From: Takakia lepidozioides
Taxonomy: Eukaryota; Streptophyta; Takakiopsida; Takakiales; Takakiaceae
Assembly: GCA_030704615.1 (NCBI GenBank)
Contig: CM060731.1
Span: 1,302,001 to 1,366,000 of the forward strand
DNA length: 64,000 nt
Reading direction: 5' to 3'
The notes beneath the pieces are model-generated. The model ran no database searches. It saw only the letters and a list, made by a program, of their open reading frames with translations, and was not told the origin of the DNA. Of the stretch, positions 13,001 through 25,027 are shown piece by piece (within the stretch, counting starts at the first letter, position 1; the number at the start of each line of letters is the position of its first letter). A program made the position numbers and the translations under genes.

Positions 13001-13775
13001 TGCAATCCGAAAGCTCACACCTCGCATCCTCCTTAGACCATGTGAAAGCCTACTCAAAGTCCCCTCACTACCCCGAGAAATATAGATAGCTGCAGAGCTT
13101 TTTATAAACATCGGTGAGGGTTAGGAGTTTTGTGACAATTAAATGATTGCAGAGTCCTGTTGTGGAAGTCCCTGGTCAGATTGCAGTGGAAGGTCAAAGG
13201 TTTTCATGCAATGAGATGGATCTTTTTAATCTTCCATTCCTCTTAGCCCCCATTTCGACTTATGAATCTGAAGAGTTGTTTGAGAACAGATAACTGCAGG
13301 AGGATATACGAATGGTGGTGGCACGCACCTCACCCCTCCTGTAGCTTCGGCTATCTACTATGGAGAGCCCACCCCACCAGGAGTAACAACCACAGCATTT
13401 GGGGCCACTTCCAATACCAAAATGAGCATAGAAGCAGTCTTTGCAGGCGCAATCATTGGCAAGGCGGGCGCAAATGTGAAGCAGATCAGTAGGCTAACAG
13501 GGGCAAAGCTGTCGATTCGGGAGCATGAAACAGATAGCAACATGCGCAATGTGGAGATGGAGGGAACATACGAGCAGATTGAACGTGCGAGTGAAATGGT
13601 TCGACAGTTTCTACAGCATCGGGAAGTTGCCCCGCAGCGGACTGCTGCTCTTGGCTCCCACAACTTCAAAACAAAGCTCTGTGAAAACTACTCACAAGGG
13701 ACATGCACGTTTGCTGAGCGCTGCCATTTCGCACATGGTGCAAGCGAGCTGCGGTTAGTAAACGGAATGAGATGA
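10063..13775 (+). CDS. KH domain plus CCCH zinc-finger RNA-binding protein, 5 exons, 378 aa
   Basis: Five exons fit by phase: 10063-10270, 12116-12185, 12580-12922, 13153-13192 and 13300-13775. In order the product has a first CCCH finger in exon 1 (C-x8-C-x5-C-x3-H, from CRRYNTPEGC), a second rebuilt across the exon 2/3 junction (KKKPCTKFF joined to STSGCPYGEGCHFLHY), a third (LCNRFATPEGCRFGDRCHF), a KH domain with GxxG loop (AGAIIGKAGANVKQI, then LSIREHE), and a C-terminal fourth finger (LCENYSQGTCTFAERCHFAH). This is the plant KH/CCCH family (Arabidopsis At3g12130 and At5g06770 type), proposed RNA-binding regulators. Introns range from about 107 to 1845 bp. The start ATG is preceded by an in-frame open stretch, so a slightly longer N-terminus is possible. 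No defects seen. Confidence 0.88.
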
Positions 13776-15196
13776 GAAAGTAGGAGACAAGGAAATGGAG
13801 GGGGAAGGCCCTGGAATACCCAATGTGTGCTTCTGGACCATCCAAAGGCTGGCGAATATCTGGCAGCCAAATCTGGTAAGTGACTGAAGCACACGGGGAT
13901 GTGGTGAAGAATCTATTTGGACACGGGAATCTGGACAGAAACAAATGGCAAACTTGGTGAAATAAAATTGCTGAAATTGCGGGAGAAGGGAAGATCAGAT
14001 TCGCATCAGTCATGGGAGATTTGTAATGGGTCAGTTAAATGATGGACAGCCTCCGTTCACAGCAGTGAGGCTGTGTAGAATGGTGGGCATGGCAACACAA
14101 TAAGATCTGAAGGCTTCTCTTTGTATATCTGCTCACAATGCAATAGTATAGATAGGTTCCAGACAACACAGCCTAGGCAATTTCTTCCCCCTTTTGATTA
14201 AAATGACAAGGGGGTTTGATACAAGGTTAAACCAAACGGGCATATAGAGAATAACTTAGTTCCGCACTTGTATTCAAATATTGAACTGTGAAGAACCATA
14301 TTAGCCAGGGTTCTTGTTATAATTTTTGTAAGTTAATGCCGCATCAGAATACCAGTCCTTTATGTACAGGTTTTTCTTGTAGGTTAAGCTGGACCTTGTG
14401 TTGCTCTTTGACAGCTCTAGTGCAAGTCGATTGATGCTCGTCCAGACATGACTCCTGGTACTGTGTTCTGCTTCATGGGTTTTAACATAACATCCTCAAA
14501 TTTCTGCAAAGTAGGCTTCTTATGGATATGTAATCGGTGGGCTGGGGTTTTCTCTAAACGTATTCTGTTATACCACATTGGGTGATAACCTCTTTTCTTT
14601 CCAGATTAAAGGCTGTGGGTGGTCACCACACCCACAGGTACAGGAAGCACTCTACCTCCTATAAAATGATCAAAAAAGCGTTTACAAGCAACGTCTGAGT
14701 TGAGTCTTAAATAACCCCTGGCAACATCAAAGTTCTTCCTAAGGAGCTAGCTCGCATAATGGTATTATATACTCCAAAGCTCTCGCAAATGGAACGTACT
14801 TAACTGTGGGAGCGCTATATTGCTCATACTGACCCAACTTGGAGGATTCTCAAGCACCCTGCTTTCAGCTTTCATTGGTTCGTCAACCTCCTGCTGATCT
14901 CTAGCCACTATCTCTGTCGTCTCTATCCCCAGGTTTATAACTCTCTGATGTCTCTATTGACCAGTACATGTATGTCTACAGGGCCCTGTTACTCTCTCTG
15001 TCCAGGCTGCCCTCCGTTCTTCCCGTAACTCTCCACTTTCCCCACCGGCTCACTTTTTCCTTTAGTGGATGGAGTGTATAACTTGTACTGCTTTACAAAA
15101 CTCCGGGCTTACTAGAAAACATACTTATACCCAGAGGATGGAACATGTTGGCATAAACTGGAAGATGCCTGCAGCAAGAAGAAATATATTTTGCAG
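13776..15196. other. KH-CCCH 3' region and spacer
   Basis: About 1.4 kb with no supported gene. It contains the 3' UTR of the KH-CCCH gene and short frames without splice or motif support. Confidence 0.4.
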
Positions 15197-15331
15197 GTCA
15201 TGATGGGCGCGGGGGTGCTGATCATATTGGTGTGCATACTCCAACTCGCACAAGATCATGGAGGAAGCAAGTCTCAGAAATTGCTAGAACGCAACAAGCT
15301 TCTGCAAAGATGGTTCAAGACGTGTCTTTGA
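15197..15331 (+). CDS. Possible terminal exon of an unidentified gene with one hydrophobic helix
   Basis: After a good acceptor (ttttgcag) an open 44-codon frame begins VMMGAGVLIILVCILQLAQ, continues with a charged HGGSKSQKLLERNKLLQRW segment, and stops at 15329-15331. The hydrophobic stretch followed by a basic tail resembles the end of a small tail-anchored or membrane protein. I do not recognise the family and cannot find its upstream exons with confidence. It could also be an alternative 3' exon or chance. Confidence 0.3.
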   Translation, partial: VMMGAGVLIILVCILQLAQDHGGSKSQKLLERNKLLQRWFKTCL

Positions 15332-16946
15332 TAATCAACGTTACTGCTTTTGTGTTTGCTGGTGGGGCAATTCTCAAAGCCTCGAAACTACCACATGTCC
15401 AAAAAAAAACCTTCAGAATGGACGTGTGCTTCAAGGCAGGCTCAAGCCACCATTGATTATGCTACTACAGGGATGGAGCATGCAAAGTTTCCAGATTTGG
15501 GATTTTTGTATGCACGCAAAGAGATTGTGAATGAGGGATCTCTCTCTTCTTGTTTTCTTTTGCAGAAGCTAATCTAACACACACTACTGTTATCCCCCTA
15601 TATTGAAACTGAATTCCCATGAAAGACACATAACAAAGATAAATTCATGATGGCCCATAGCCAGCTCTACATCAACACTACCTACCCAAACACAACATCT
15701 AGCTAGCTTGGAAGCTCAACTTGTCAAACGGAACTCAGTGTTGTTTCACCAATCCTCTTGGTTCATGATCACTTGGGTCATTTTTGGACTCTCTAGAACA
15801 ACAAAATTATTTAGACCAACTTTTGTCTTTCCTTCTATTTAAATGACAAATTGTATCTTAAAATTTGGTAAGGATACAACATATTCATCCTCTTCTTCTG
15901 TTGCCATTTCCAGCAAAAGAGGAGTTGTTTTGAAAGAGTCACAATGTAGAGATCCTACTTAAGCTTTGTTTCTACCCATACATTGTGAACGGAATAGGTG
16001 TCCACTTGAAGGTGCCGAATAGTGGCAAAATTCCATGCCTTGGGTTAAATACCCTCTTTGGTCTTCATATTCTCTTAATGATCTTTCCATTGCACCTCTA
16101 TTAAAACTATATAATTTGGGTCCAACAAATATGTACCAAATGGAGAGTAGCATACACCAATAAGCAGGGCATACAAAACCGGGTACTCAACTTCCAATAG
16201 TGAAGATGACTACCAAACTTTTGCAAAACAAATCCAACATTTGTTATCGAGATGGTATCATTGTCTCACATTTTCTGACTTTGGCATATGTTACATTGTG
16301 AACTTGTAAGCTTGTAAGTATGCTCTTCCAGAAAACCACCCAATAACCATGGATGGAAAACATTCTCATGCAATTGCTATACCCATGGAGGGTTGAACTT
16401 CACATATTGATGCAAATCTATGAGTCTCCTTAAATAGTCTCCCCAAAAGAGATATCTTGATATAGTGGATGCTCTTTATCCGTATCTCTGTCCAAGATAC
16501 CATTTTTTCAACTTGTTGAACCGGTTATAAAAGTCATGAGCTTATGGATGACCGGCTCATCCATATGGCTCTAACCGGTCATCCATATGTATGTTTAATC
16601 TTTCATAAATGCGCAGCATTCAATATGTGCATATGTACCAAAAACTCATTATGACACAACCCTCCAACATATTTAATTTGGTTCAATGGCATGTCTTGGG
16701 ATTACTCATGCACTTAAGGTTTGACATTAATGACAATTTGGAGATTATCTTCCTCTTCAAACACAAAACCCTATGCTGTTTTTACAGGTACGCCTACCTT
16801 TTTTGGTGACAGGTTGTTTTTTTTTTCCTTCCATTGTAAGAGACAAGTTTGAGAAAATGTCTTTAAGAGAGGTTGAGAAATCTTTGACCTTTCACACAAC
16901 CATATCATATGAAATTAAAAATTAAAAATGATAAGAAGTGTGAACT
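15332..16946. other. AT-rich spacer, nothing recognised
   Basis: AT-rich sequence with short frames only. Near 16505-16590 short repeats of ACCGGTTAT and CATCCATATG occur. No gene or defined element could be supported. Confidence 0.35.
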
Positions 16947-18001
16947 TTAGTCCAAAATAAAAACCCTTTGGTATCTCATGTTACGCCACACTTGGAACAC
17001 CACCCTCCAATCCATATTCTTAAACTTGATCCCACATAATGACACTCGCATCAAAGCATCCAAAGTATCCAACTTCAAGCAAGATCGCAAATGGCTTTTG
17101 ATAGCATTTTGTTTTGAGAAACCCCTCTCACAAATTGGAGTATTTGTAGGAATCACAAGTGCGTTTTGCCAAAAGACGCATGAGGTGTGGCCAGTTAGTA
17201 TGTCATTCATTGGTGCCTCCACACAATCGTCAAGCCTCAAACGAGGATTTGTTATTCATGCCTCAAGGTAATTTCCACAAATTTAAGCAACTCAACCCTG
17301 CTTGCATCACGTTCAACCTCTGTCAATCCAAGTATCAAGATCAACCTCTCCAACCATTGCTCGGACATGTTAATACGAGCGTCTCTTCGATAATACTTTG
17401 GACTGAAGAGCTTTGATGCATTCAAAAATGGAATGTCAAGAAATCTCTCATTCAAGCTATCCACAACCGCTTACACATACTCAGCTCCCATTACCTTGCA
17501 TTCTTGAAATGTGTCCTCTCGATCAAAAATCCATTTGTGATGCATAAGATGATATGTTTCGTCAAGGCCATTGTCTCCCCTCCATCTTAAGGCACCATCA
17601 ACCCAAGCTCCAGACAAAAATGGTCCCATATGTTTTGTTAGACGTCCAAAGTTGGGACCATGACCACAGAGAAAATGTCTCCTCAACCATGTCATATTGA
17701 AATTTCTGATCAACTTATTCAACTCTGCTAAAATATCAACCACAACTTGAAACATGAATTAGGTGATAGCTTGTCGATACCAATAAACCTCCGTCACTTG
17801 AAAAGCATCCAATGTGACTGGCATATAACACAAAATTCGCTCCAACACTTGACCTAATTGAAAGCCATCTGATTGAGTGAAACTGTAGGATGGTTGGTGG
17901 CTCCAAATCAAATGATTCCATGAGGCCTTTGAGTTCTTTCCATCGGTTATAACCAGTGTTGGGCGGTTTTCTGGTTTGGGTGAAAGAACCGCCGGTTCCA
18001 A
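16947..18001 (-). pseudogene. Decayed hAT-like transposase (ZNF862/DUF4371-like type), minus strand
   Basis: Several minus-strand frames are linked by frameshifts. Near 17890-17860 a frame reads QFHSIRWLS followed in another frame by GQVLERILCYMPV, like the conserved RWLSR-GxVLxR region of hAT transposases of the ZNF862/DUF4371 type. 17755-17471 and 17464-17252 continue the same way. 17240-16947 contains ERGFSKQNAIKSHLRSCL then LDALMRVSL, the typical hAT C-terminal dimerisation segment (ERGFS, K...R..L, LDALMR). Several frame changes and stops make it non-functional. The start and TIRs were not found. Confidence 0.65.
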
Positions 18002-18848
18002 ATCCGGGTATATACCCCCTTAACCTCGGGTATTAAAATTCCAAATACCCTAGTCAAGATTGAACCGGCGGACACCACAATCTAGTTACTCGTGAACTTC
18101 ACCGAACCAGAGGTTATCTTATAGCTACTTTTCATAAGAACCTGACATAAGTGTTGGAATGAGAAGGGAGGGTAAGGGTAACTGCACCCAACACATACCC
18201 TGGGTATAAGGCGGTTATCTAGGGTTAGCGTGGCAGCCTCGAGGAGGCTAGAAGAGTATGTCATGGAGAACTACCGGATGGCGGCTGCAAACTTTGATGG
18301 GTTATCTAGTATCTTTCATGGTTCAGATTTCAGATCTTGCAAATATTGGGTAGTTGAGACCGTGCAATCTCTCAGGTGTTCTTCATCAACCATTGTGATT
18401 TTGCTTGGAAGTAGATCAAAATGGATAATTTTGAACTCTGAACTCTGAAACTTGTTTGTATTTTGAGGGAAGATCATATTGTAGGTGGTGTAAGAGTTGA
18501 ATCTGTGTGAGCAATGTTTTTGCTTTGTGGCATAAGGGTCTGATGGACACTATTAATGCAACTATGCCAATTGCTTCAGTTGAAGCTAATCTTTTTGGTG
18601 CACCCGAGTCTTCAGGTAGTGTGAGTACCGGACATGCGAGCGTTCTTGGCGGCGAGGGTTTCGATGGCCATCACATAAGGCCTCCAGATCGAGATGAACC
18701 TATTGCCAACATTGAACAGTAGAAACAACTTCAACTATTGCACAAACAAGGGCTATGGTGGAAGCCATACAACCGCACCTCACCAACCTGGGCATTTTAT
18801 ACTTTGAACGATGCGAGTGTTGCTGTGAATGCTAGCATAGAATAGGTA
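18002..18848. other. Spacer between two hAT relics
   Basis: Contains short open frames (18230-18448, 18507-18722) that may be the eroded N-terminus of the following hAT gene. No motif is seen and no TIR was identified. Confidence 0.3.
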
Positions 18849-21015
18849 ATGCATTGCATTCTCTGCTACCAAGCAACAGTAGGCCCTGCCATACTTGCAA
18901 TGCACACTAGATCCAAGAAAGGGTTTATCGCATATAAGAAAGACAATGGAACCAGTGCCTTGATTAAACATGTGAAGAGAGAGCACCATGAAGTCTCCAA
19001 AATCTATGAGGATGAGTGTAATAGCAAGGTGAGAGATCCACTTGAGCGCCAACCAGCCAAGAAAAGGCCATGAGTCATCCCTTCTGCTGTTAGTGAACTT
19101 TTCAGTGTAGGAGAGTCCTTCAAAAAGGATAACCCACAGCAAAAGAATTTCATGAAAGATCTTCTGTTTGTCATTAAGTCCCACATGCCCCTTCGGATTG
19201 TAGAGAGTATATGGTTGCAGACAATGTGTCTCCGAGTGTGCCCCCGAGTTGTCTTCCCATATCGGAGAGTTTTCAGATGTTGCCCAATTTGGTAGAGAAA
19301 ACCCGAGAGTTATATGTTATGCCTACATTGTCATCATTCATTTCAGCCACTGCAGCTACTTTGCAGCTGTCAGGTTGATAGAGCTGCCAGCTAGGCCAGT
19401 CATTGAGCGCGCCATGGTGACACCTGGAGTTGTCATGTTAGACAACCAGGATGGCATTTTCTGTTTGAGTGGACCGGCAGGCGATGTCCAAAGCCTGTCA
19501 TGATGTGTTTGCACTTGTCGTGCGCATACATATCGCTACACACTTGTTGTGAACTTCCTTACCTTTGATTGGGAACCCAAGCATACCACAGTTGGTTTAT
19601 TTGAAGCTGACGACACTACAGGGGCTGCCATGGCAATCAAGTTACATGAGCTCCTTGAGAAGTTCTCTTTGACCCGCCAAATTGTTTCATTTGTGAAGGA
19701 TGAGGGTGCAAACCTAAATACCATGACATAGGCTTTGATGTCTATCGCGACCTGTGAAAATCTAGGGTTGATTACCCCATTTTAGGGCTCCTGCACTTTG
19801 TATATGCAATGTCTAAAGCTTGTCAGTATGCTATACATGACGATAAAATTTGCAGAGGCATGTCATTTATTTCGATAAAGCAAGCACAAGCGAAGATTCG
19901 AAAATGCATTATCTAGCCAAAGAAATTTGGTAAAGGTCATAGAGAATGGCAGAAGGCTTGTGAAGACTCAGGGATCAAACCGCGCAAATTAAATACATGA
20001 AAAGACAAGGTAGTACACTCAACTAGGGCATTTCATGATTTGTACTATATATTTGATATTTTCTGTTTTTTGTTAAAGTGCATCATGGAACACTACAATA
20101 AGATTTTTTCTTTCCTATTGGAGTCTAATCTGTACATTTTTTGTCTATCAAATATTTTAGTTGTGCACTGGAAATGTGTACTATTGAAGTTATAGGGGTC
20201 GTGCATCTCTGGGACAGGTTTGCGAGCAGGGTGATATTATTTGAGGAAGCTTGGAAATTCCGATCGGCTATCAATACTTGCTATGAGAGACAGTCATTTG
20301 CACTTCAAGCCCGGGTACCTTCAGCAAAAACATGGGTTGTGGCCCAAGTGATTGTAAATGCTCTCTCACCTGTTGTCACAAATTGTGTGTTGAACCAATC
20401 CCGAGGGCACTGACTAATCACAGATGCTTTGAATTCCACGACCTGACTTTGTACTTAAAATTCAGAGAGGTTGTTTTGAGTGCAACTAATTATAGCACCG
20501 TCTCACAAGATCGACCTGGATGGCGATTAGCCATACGTTGCAGCTGACCCCACCATCTGATTTTGAATTCATTGCGTCTGGAGCTTAAGGGAGGATTGCC
20601 AAACCCACGAACAGCCACATTAGTTGTTTTGGAGCATGATGACATGCACTTCTTGAGCACCCCGACTTGGATGGATTGTAGAAGAATATGACAGGAAGTC
20701 TTTGATGCCTCTGTTATTGAATTGTGCAATGCAGCTATCTTCACCTGACGCAGATACAACCACTCCTGAATCTCTGCAAGCAAACATTAACCTTGATCTT
20801 TTTTAGACTACCCCAAGTTGTTCAGAAACCAGAGAAGAGCATTTGAAGATAGAACTATGTTGATATTGAGAAGGTGACATGTCCGTTGTTGTGTGGCGAA
20901 CACATGAGGCCATGTTTCCTTCAGTAGGGCTTCTTGCTCGGCAGATTCTAGGAATTGTAGGAAGTCAAATAGAGACTGAGAGGATTTTTTCACTTGCAAG
21001 ACAGCAACAAGGGAT
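18849..21015 (+). pseudogene. Decayed hAT transposase with BED-like finger, plus strand
   Basis: Colinear hAT pieces occur in several frames. 18849-19073 carries a BED-type zinc-finger pattern (CILCYQ ... LIKHVKREH). 19549-19731 reads like the RNase-H core (FLTFDWEPKHTTVGLFEADD, then LTRQIVSFVKDEGANLNT). About 19800-19980 continues with KACQYAIHDDKICRGMSF-type sequence. 20202-20290 gives RFASRVILFEEAWKFRSAIN. 20930-21000 gives ILGIVGSQIETERIFSLAR, the C-terminal dimerisation motif. Stops and frameshifts separate the pieces, so it is dead. A LINE tail fragment sits inside it at about 20490-20783. Confidence 0.7.
20490..20783 (-). mobile_element. LINE 3'-end fragment nested in the hAT relic
   Basis: The minus strand encodes SIQVGVLKKCMSSCSKTTNV, then PPLSSRRNEFKIRWWGQLQ. 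This matches the C-terminal thumb region of the LINE at 58558-59706 (SIQVGVLKECMS, IPSLSSR, FKVRWWGQLQ). It interrupts the colinear hAT pieces, so it inserted after the hAT did. A third short copy is at 56955-57065. Confidence 0.65.
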
Positions 21016-23025
21016 AATCTAGACAGGTGGGGGTGCATCAAGTGCAACCCCAGCCAAGAAGGAACAAGGATCGAATGATCTTTGTAAATAAAAAAGTTCA
21101 TCCATGTGGATGAACCGTGCAATTTTGTCACTAACTACATCATATAGGTGGTCAAAAAAATTCAGGTCATTCCACCGTTGGAATGAGCAGATTGTAATGT
21201 GGGAGTGACCTCCCATTTCTAGGCTCATACAAAAACTCATGGAAAAACTTGGTTTGACCACCAATTTTTTCCATGTTCTAGTCGTGGTTCCCCTCCAACT
21301 TTTGACCAATTGCTGCCTACCAAGTGTAAGATATTGTGTCCAAATTTTAACATGTAATGACCTATTTTCATTAATGCCCCTTTATATGTAACTGCTTTAG
21401 GGGCTTCTATGGGTAAAAAGAATGTCAAGATTCAAGCGAAAATTTTGCATGAAAAGAAAAAATTCAACGGTGAGTAGATGACAGGTAAGAATACGGAGAC
21501 AATCCACCACTTCACACTTGAAATTTCTAAGTTTGGCTCAGTGGATGTAGCATAGAGTGAATTGTCATGTGTCCTATCCCCACGCGTTCATTGGTCCACG
21601 TCATGTAATCAACACCCTCAAAACTTGAACACCATAGAAAATATGCACCTTTTCACACATGTCCAAAATTCTAGGGGGCGCTGTAGTAATCCAAATGGCA
21701 AGGGATTTGGTGCATTCAATAGCTGACAGTGTAAGCTATAACTTTTCTTTGGGGCCCACCTCCACAGATACCATCCTCACCATGTTCCAACTAAGTGAAA
21801 AAACAAGGCTACCCGAAATCTGTCACATCATCCTTTAGGGGTAAAGAAAGATTTTAAGAAAGAAATGTATTTGAACCATCTCCAACATGTTATTAATGAA
21901 CATCAAACTTTGTAAGAAATAAGCCATGTTTTTTCGTCATAATGTTTTGGACGTATGTGCGTACTCCAATAATATAAGATAAACTGTAAAATATTGAAAA
22001 TATAATTTTACAATCTTAATCTTAGTTGATGTTAATAAATATAAGAAAGTTACAGTTTGATGGACTATGAGTCTAGAAAAACCTAAAGGGACCTAATATC
22101 GGAAAAAAAAAAAATTGAGGTTGTGGAAAGTGGCGGGAAAAATATGATATTAGTGGACTTCAAATGTTGAAACAAACTGTAATAGAGTCAAAAGACAACT
22201 TGGTTTTTAGGGAGGTTCACACCAATGGGGTGTAGATATCAAATAAATCATTGGACCTTTGATATTTTGAAAAATCCTTAAATATGTGTAGTAACTATCA
22301 TAATCTGCGTCACTGAACAGTCACAAATTCTTTTCCAAGATCGACCCAGACATTTCAAACCCATAAATTTCATTGCTTTCATTACAAAGATGGCTAGGGA
22401 TTTGCAAGTCTTTAGATAGAATATAAACGCAAAATATTTTGACAAGATCGGAAGTGAAGGTTGTTCAATATTGCAGTTCATCAACACGGGCATAAATATG
22501 AAGCATACCTTTTGCACGAGAAGGTTTATTAGGTGTAGAAAGATCAAATCTTTACTATATTTCTATTATTGTGTTTAAATGTTGTCTTAACAGTTAAGTT
22601 GCAATAGACAACACAGCATCTTTGAGCATTTAAACATCTTTGAGAAATAAATAAAAATAAAGAATGATCGGTACAAATAAAGAACAGTGCTAACCAATAG
22701 AGAGAAAGAACAGATATACATGAACTTAAACTTAAAATTAAATATTATTCCGTTGGAAACATATCTTATTATTATTAAAACTTAATAATCAATAAATAAT
22801 AATATCATATAATCTATTACAAATGCAAAGGGATTCTGACAAGGCTTCATCAAGCGAGGTGTATTCTCGCGTGCATATGTTATTCTTAGGGAAGTTAAAT
22901 AAGGACTTACATCTCTTTGACACTAATGTGTGTTTCCTCTTTAGTGAGGAGCCAACAATAAAATAAGTAAGAACAAAAATTTGGATAGTTTTTTTTAAAT
23001 TTATTGCATGTCAAAAGAGGGTTAG
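21016..23025. other. AT-rich spacer, no gene seen
   Basis: About 2 kb of strongly AT-rich sequence, with ATT/AAT-rich stretches around 22730-22820. No frame has a recognisable motif. Confidence 0.4.
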
Positions 23026-23955
23026 CCCTTAACTGCCTAGGTTCAATTTTTTTTAATGCCATGATTTCGCTACCCCAGCCCTCTAATTCCCTTCTAATTC
23101 ACCTTATCAATCTACCAATATTCATTCATGAGAATGAACCTTACGTTTAGATGTATACCTAATACGTGCACCTCTACACCAAATGTGAGAGAAATCCACC
23201 ACGGATTATACAAGATTATAATGATCTTGGTAGGACAAAATCATTTTCACAAAGATTTTTTGCTTTGACCATGCAATGGTGCATGCATTATGATTTTTTC
23301 TTTGCATCAAACCTTAGTATTCCTATTCTTGGGTAGGCAATCCTTGAACACTCCAAATTCCGAACACGCCAAAACTAAGCTATCTACAAGGTGGCTCCTT
23401 TGTAGCTGAATTGAGAGGGGTTCCAAACACCTACATATTCGAAAGGTTGAAAATAGAGACCTCCAAGCACACAAAACACATAAATGTTGTGAGTTTAAGA
23501 AATTCCTTTGGTGAGACGTTTGCAATGTGGCAAAGAATGCAATGTGCCAAGAAATATATGAAGTTGAAGCGAAAAACAAGTGTAGATCATCATTTATGTT
23601 GAAAATAAAACATGTCTGAAACTGGTGGATTTCTTGCCACCTCAGGCTAGCTTTGAAGGGTCATGTTACCCATATACCCCAACAATTCATGGGTGCCTGC
23701 AACGTCAACCCCTAATTGGGTGGCCTGCAGAGCCCATGAGGTGGACTGCCATACGGCCCCACATAGTCCCACCGTGGACTTTGCATTGTAGGGGGGCACG
23801 CTACTTGCTAGGTCGATGGTAAACTCGATGGTTGGGGCAAATCTAGGACCCCACCATTTTCTAAAAATCCTACAAGCCGGAGCTTTAAGGTTATTTCCTA
23901 CGAATTTGGATGATATATGGTGCAACCCGTTTCGGGTCGCATAGGCAGTTAAAGG
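23026..23955. mobile_element. piggyBac-like non-autonomous element with TTAA-type site
   Basis: The left end reads CCCTTAACTGCCTAGG directly after TTAG (23022-23025). The right end is the near-complement (revcomp CCTTTAACTGCCTATG) directly before TTAA (23956-23959). Short TIRs starting CCYTT next to TTAA are the hallmark of piggyBac elements. A subterminal inverted pair (CAACCCG...CGGGTCG) lies just inside the right end. The 930-bp interior has no transposase, so it is non-autonomous. The left TTAA is mutated to TTAG. Confidence 0.55.
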
Positions 23956-24241
23956 TTAACGCCATTTAAATGCAATCAGAAATTATTTTTGAAGATTCTT
24001 TTATTTTTTTGGTTCAAAATATGGTTTGTAGCACAACTTATCACTAAACATTTATTTCTACATATCTATATTATATTTTTATTTCATTTCATTTTAAGTG
24101 GCTATTATAGATTCGGGGTCAGGTATTAACTATTAACATGTCACAATCACATACTCGCGTATTTCACACACTTAGGCCCTGCCATTTACATAGATAAAAC
24201 ATAAATTTACAATTTCTATATTACATCTGACTGGTTTAAAC

Positions 24242-24748
24242 CAGTGTCGTACCGGTATATAGGGTATTGTCTGGTATGTGCACATGTATATGCACTGGTA
24301 TTAGATACCAGACCAATCTGGTATCATTTGGGAGAATACTTGGTCATATATTAGGAACAGGCTAGTATCAGTTTTTTCATACCAGCCACAATATCAGTAC
24401 ACCCCCCCCCCCCCCCCCGGCGTCTTCCTCATTTAGTCTGGTATGAATACTATACTAATTTATGTGTACATATGCCTACAAATCTTATTTACTTTTTATT
24501 GTATTATATTTGTTTTCACTTGATACTTGCTATTTGATAAACTTGTTATTCAATGATGGCTTTGGAATGATACCAGAATTGATATATCATACCAGCTGGT
24601 ATTGTGGTCATGATACTCATACTCATACCAGTATCTAGAAAAAAATACATCTATTATTATATAGACCAGACTGGTATGAAAGTTTTGCGATATGTCTGGT
24701 ACCAGGACCAGTCTGATATGTCGTAAAACTGATACCAGTACAACACTG
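24242..24748. mobile_element. hAT-type MITE, copy 2 (inverted relative to copy 1)
   Basis: Same length (507 bp) and TIRs as the element at 7805-8311 (left CAGTGTCGTACCGGTAT, right complement of CAGTGTTGTACTGGTAT). The whole interior aligns to copy 1 in reverse orientation. Imperfect 8-bp flanks (GTTTAAAC / GTTTAACT) agree with an aged hAT target duplication. A run of 17 C residues (24402-24418) sits where copy 1 has only a few C/G, so it expanded after insertion. Confidence 0.8.
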
Positions 24749-25027
24749 GTTTAACTTTAATATTTAATATAAGATCGTGAATGATGGGATATCCGTTATT
24801 TATAATGATGATTTTATGTAAATCTATGAAATTATTTGTCAAAATTGTCATCTAATCCATGGATTTACATCCATCCATAATTAATGTTGGATCCATTGGA
24901 GATTCATTTACAAAGTTCATCTCATATTATCCACATTCATCCATATATGGAACTCACAAAGATCATAAAAGAGTACAACAAACATGTGCCCAACGGGGAC
25001 CCACTCAAGATATAAGGTCTTTAGATA

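Noticed and set aside
24402-24418. 17-C tract as a regulatory G-quadruplex element
   Set aside because: It is a homopolymer expansion inside a MITE; no independent evidence.
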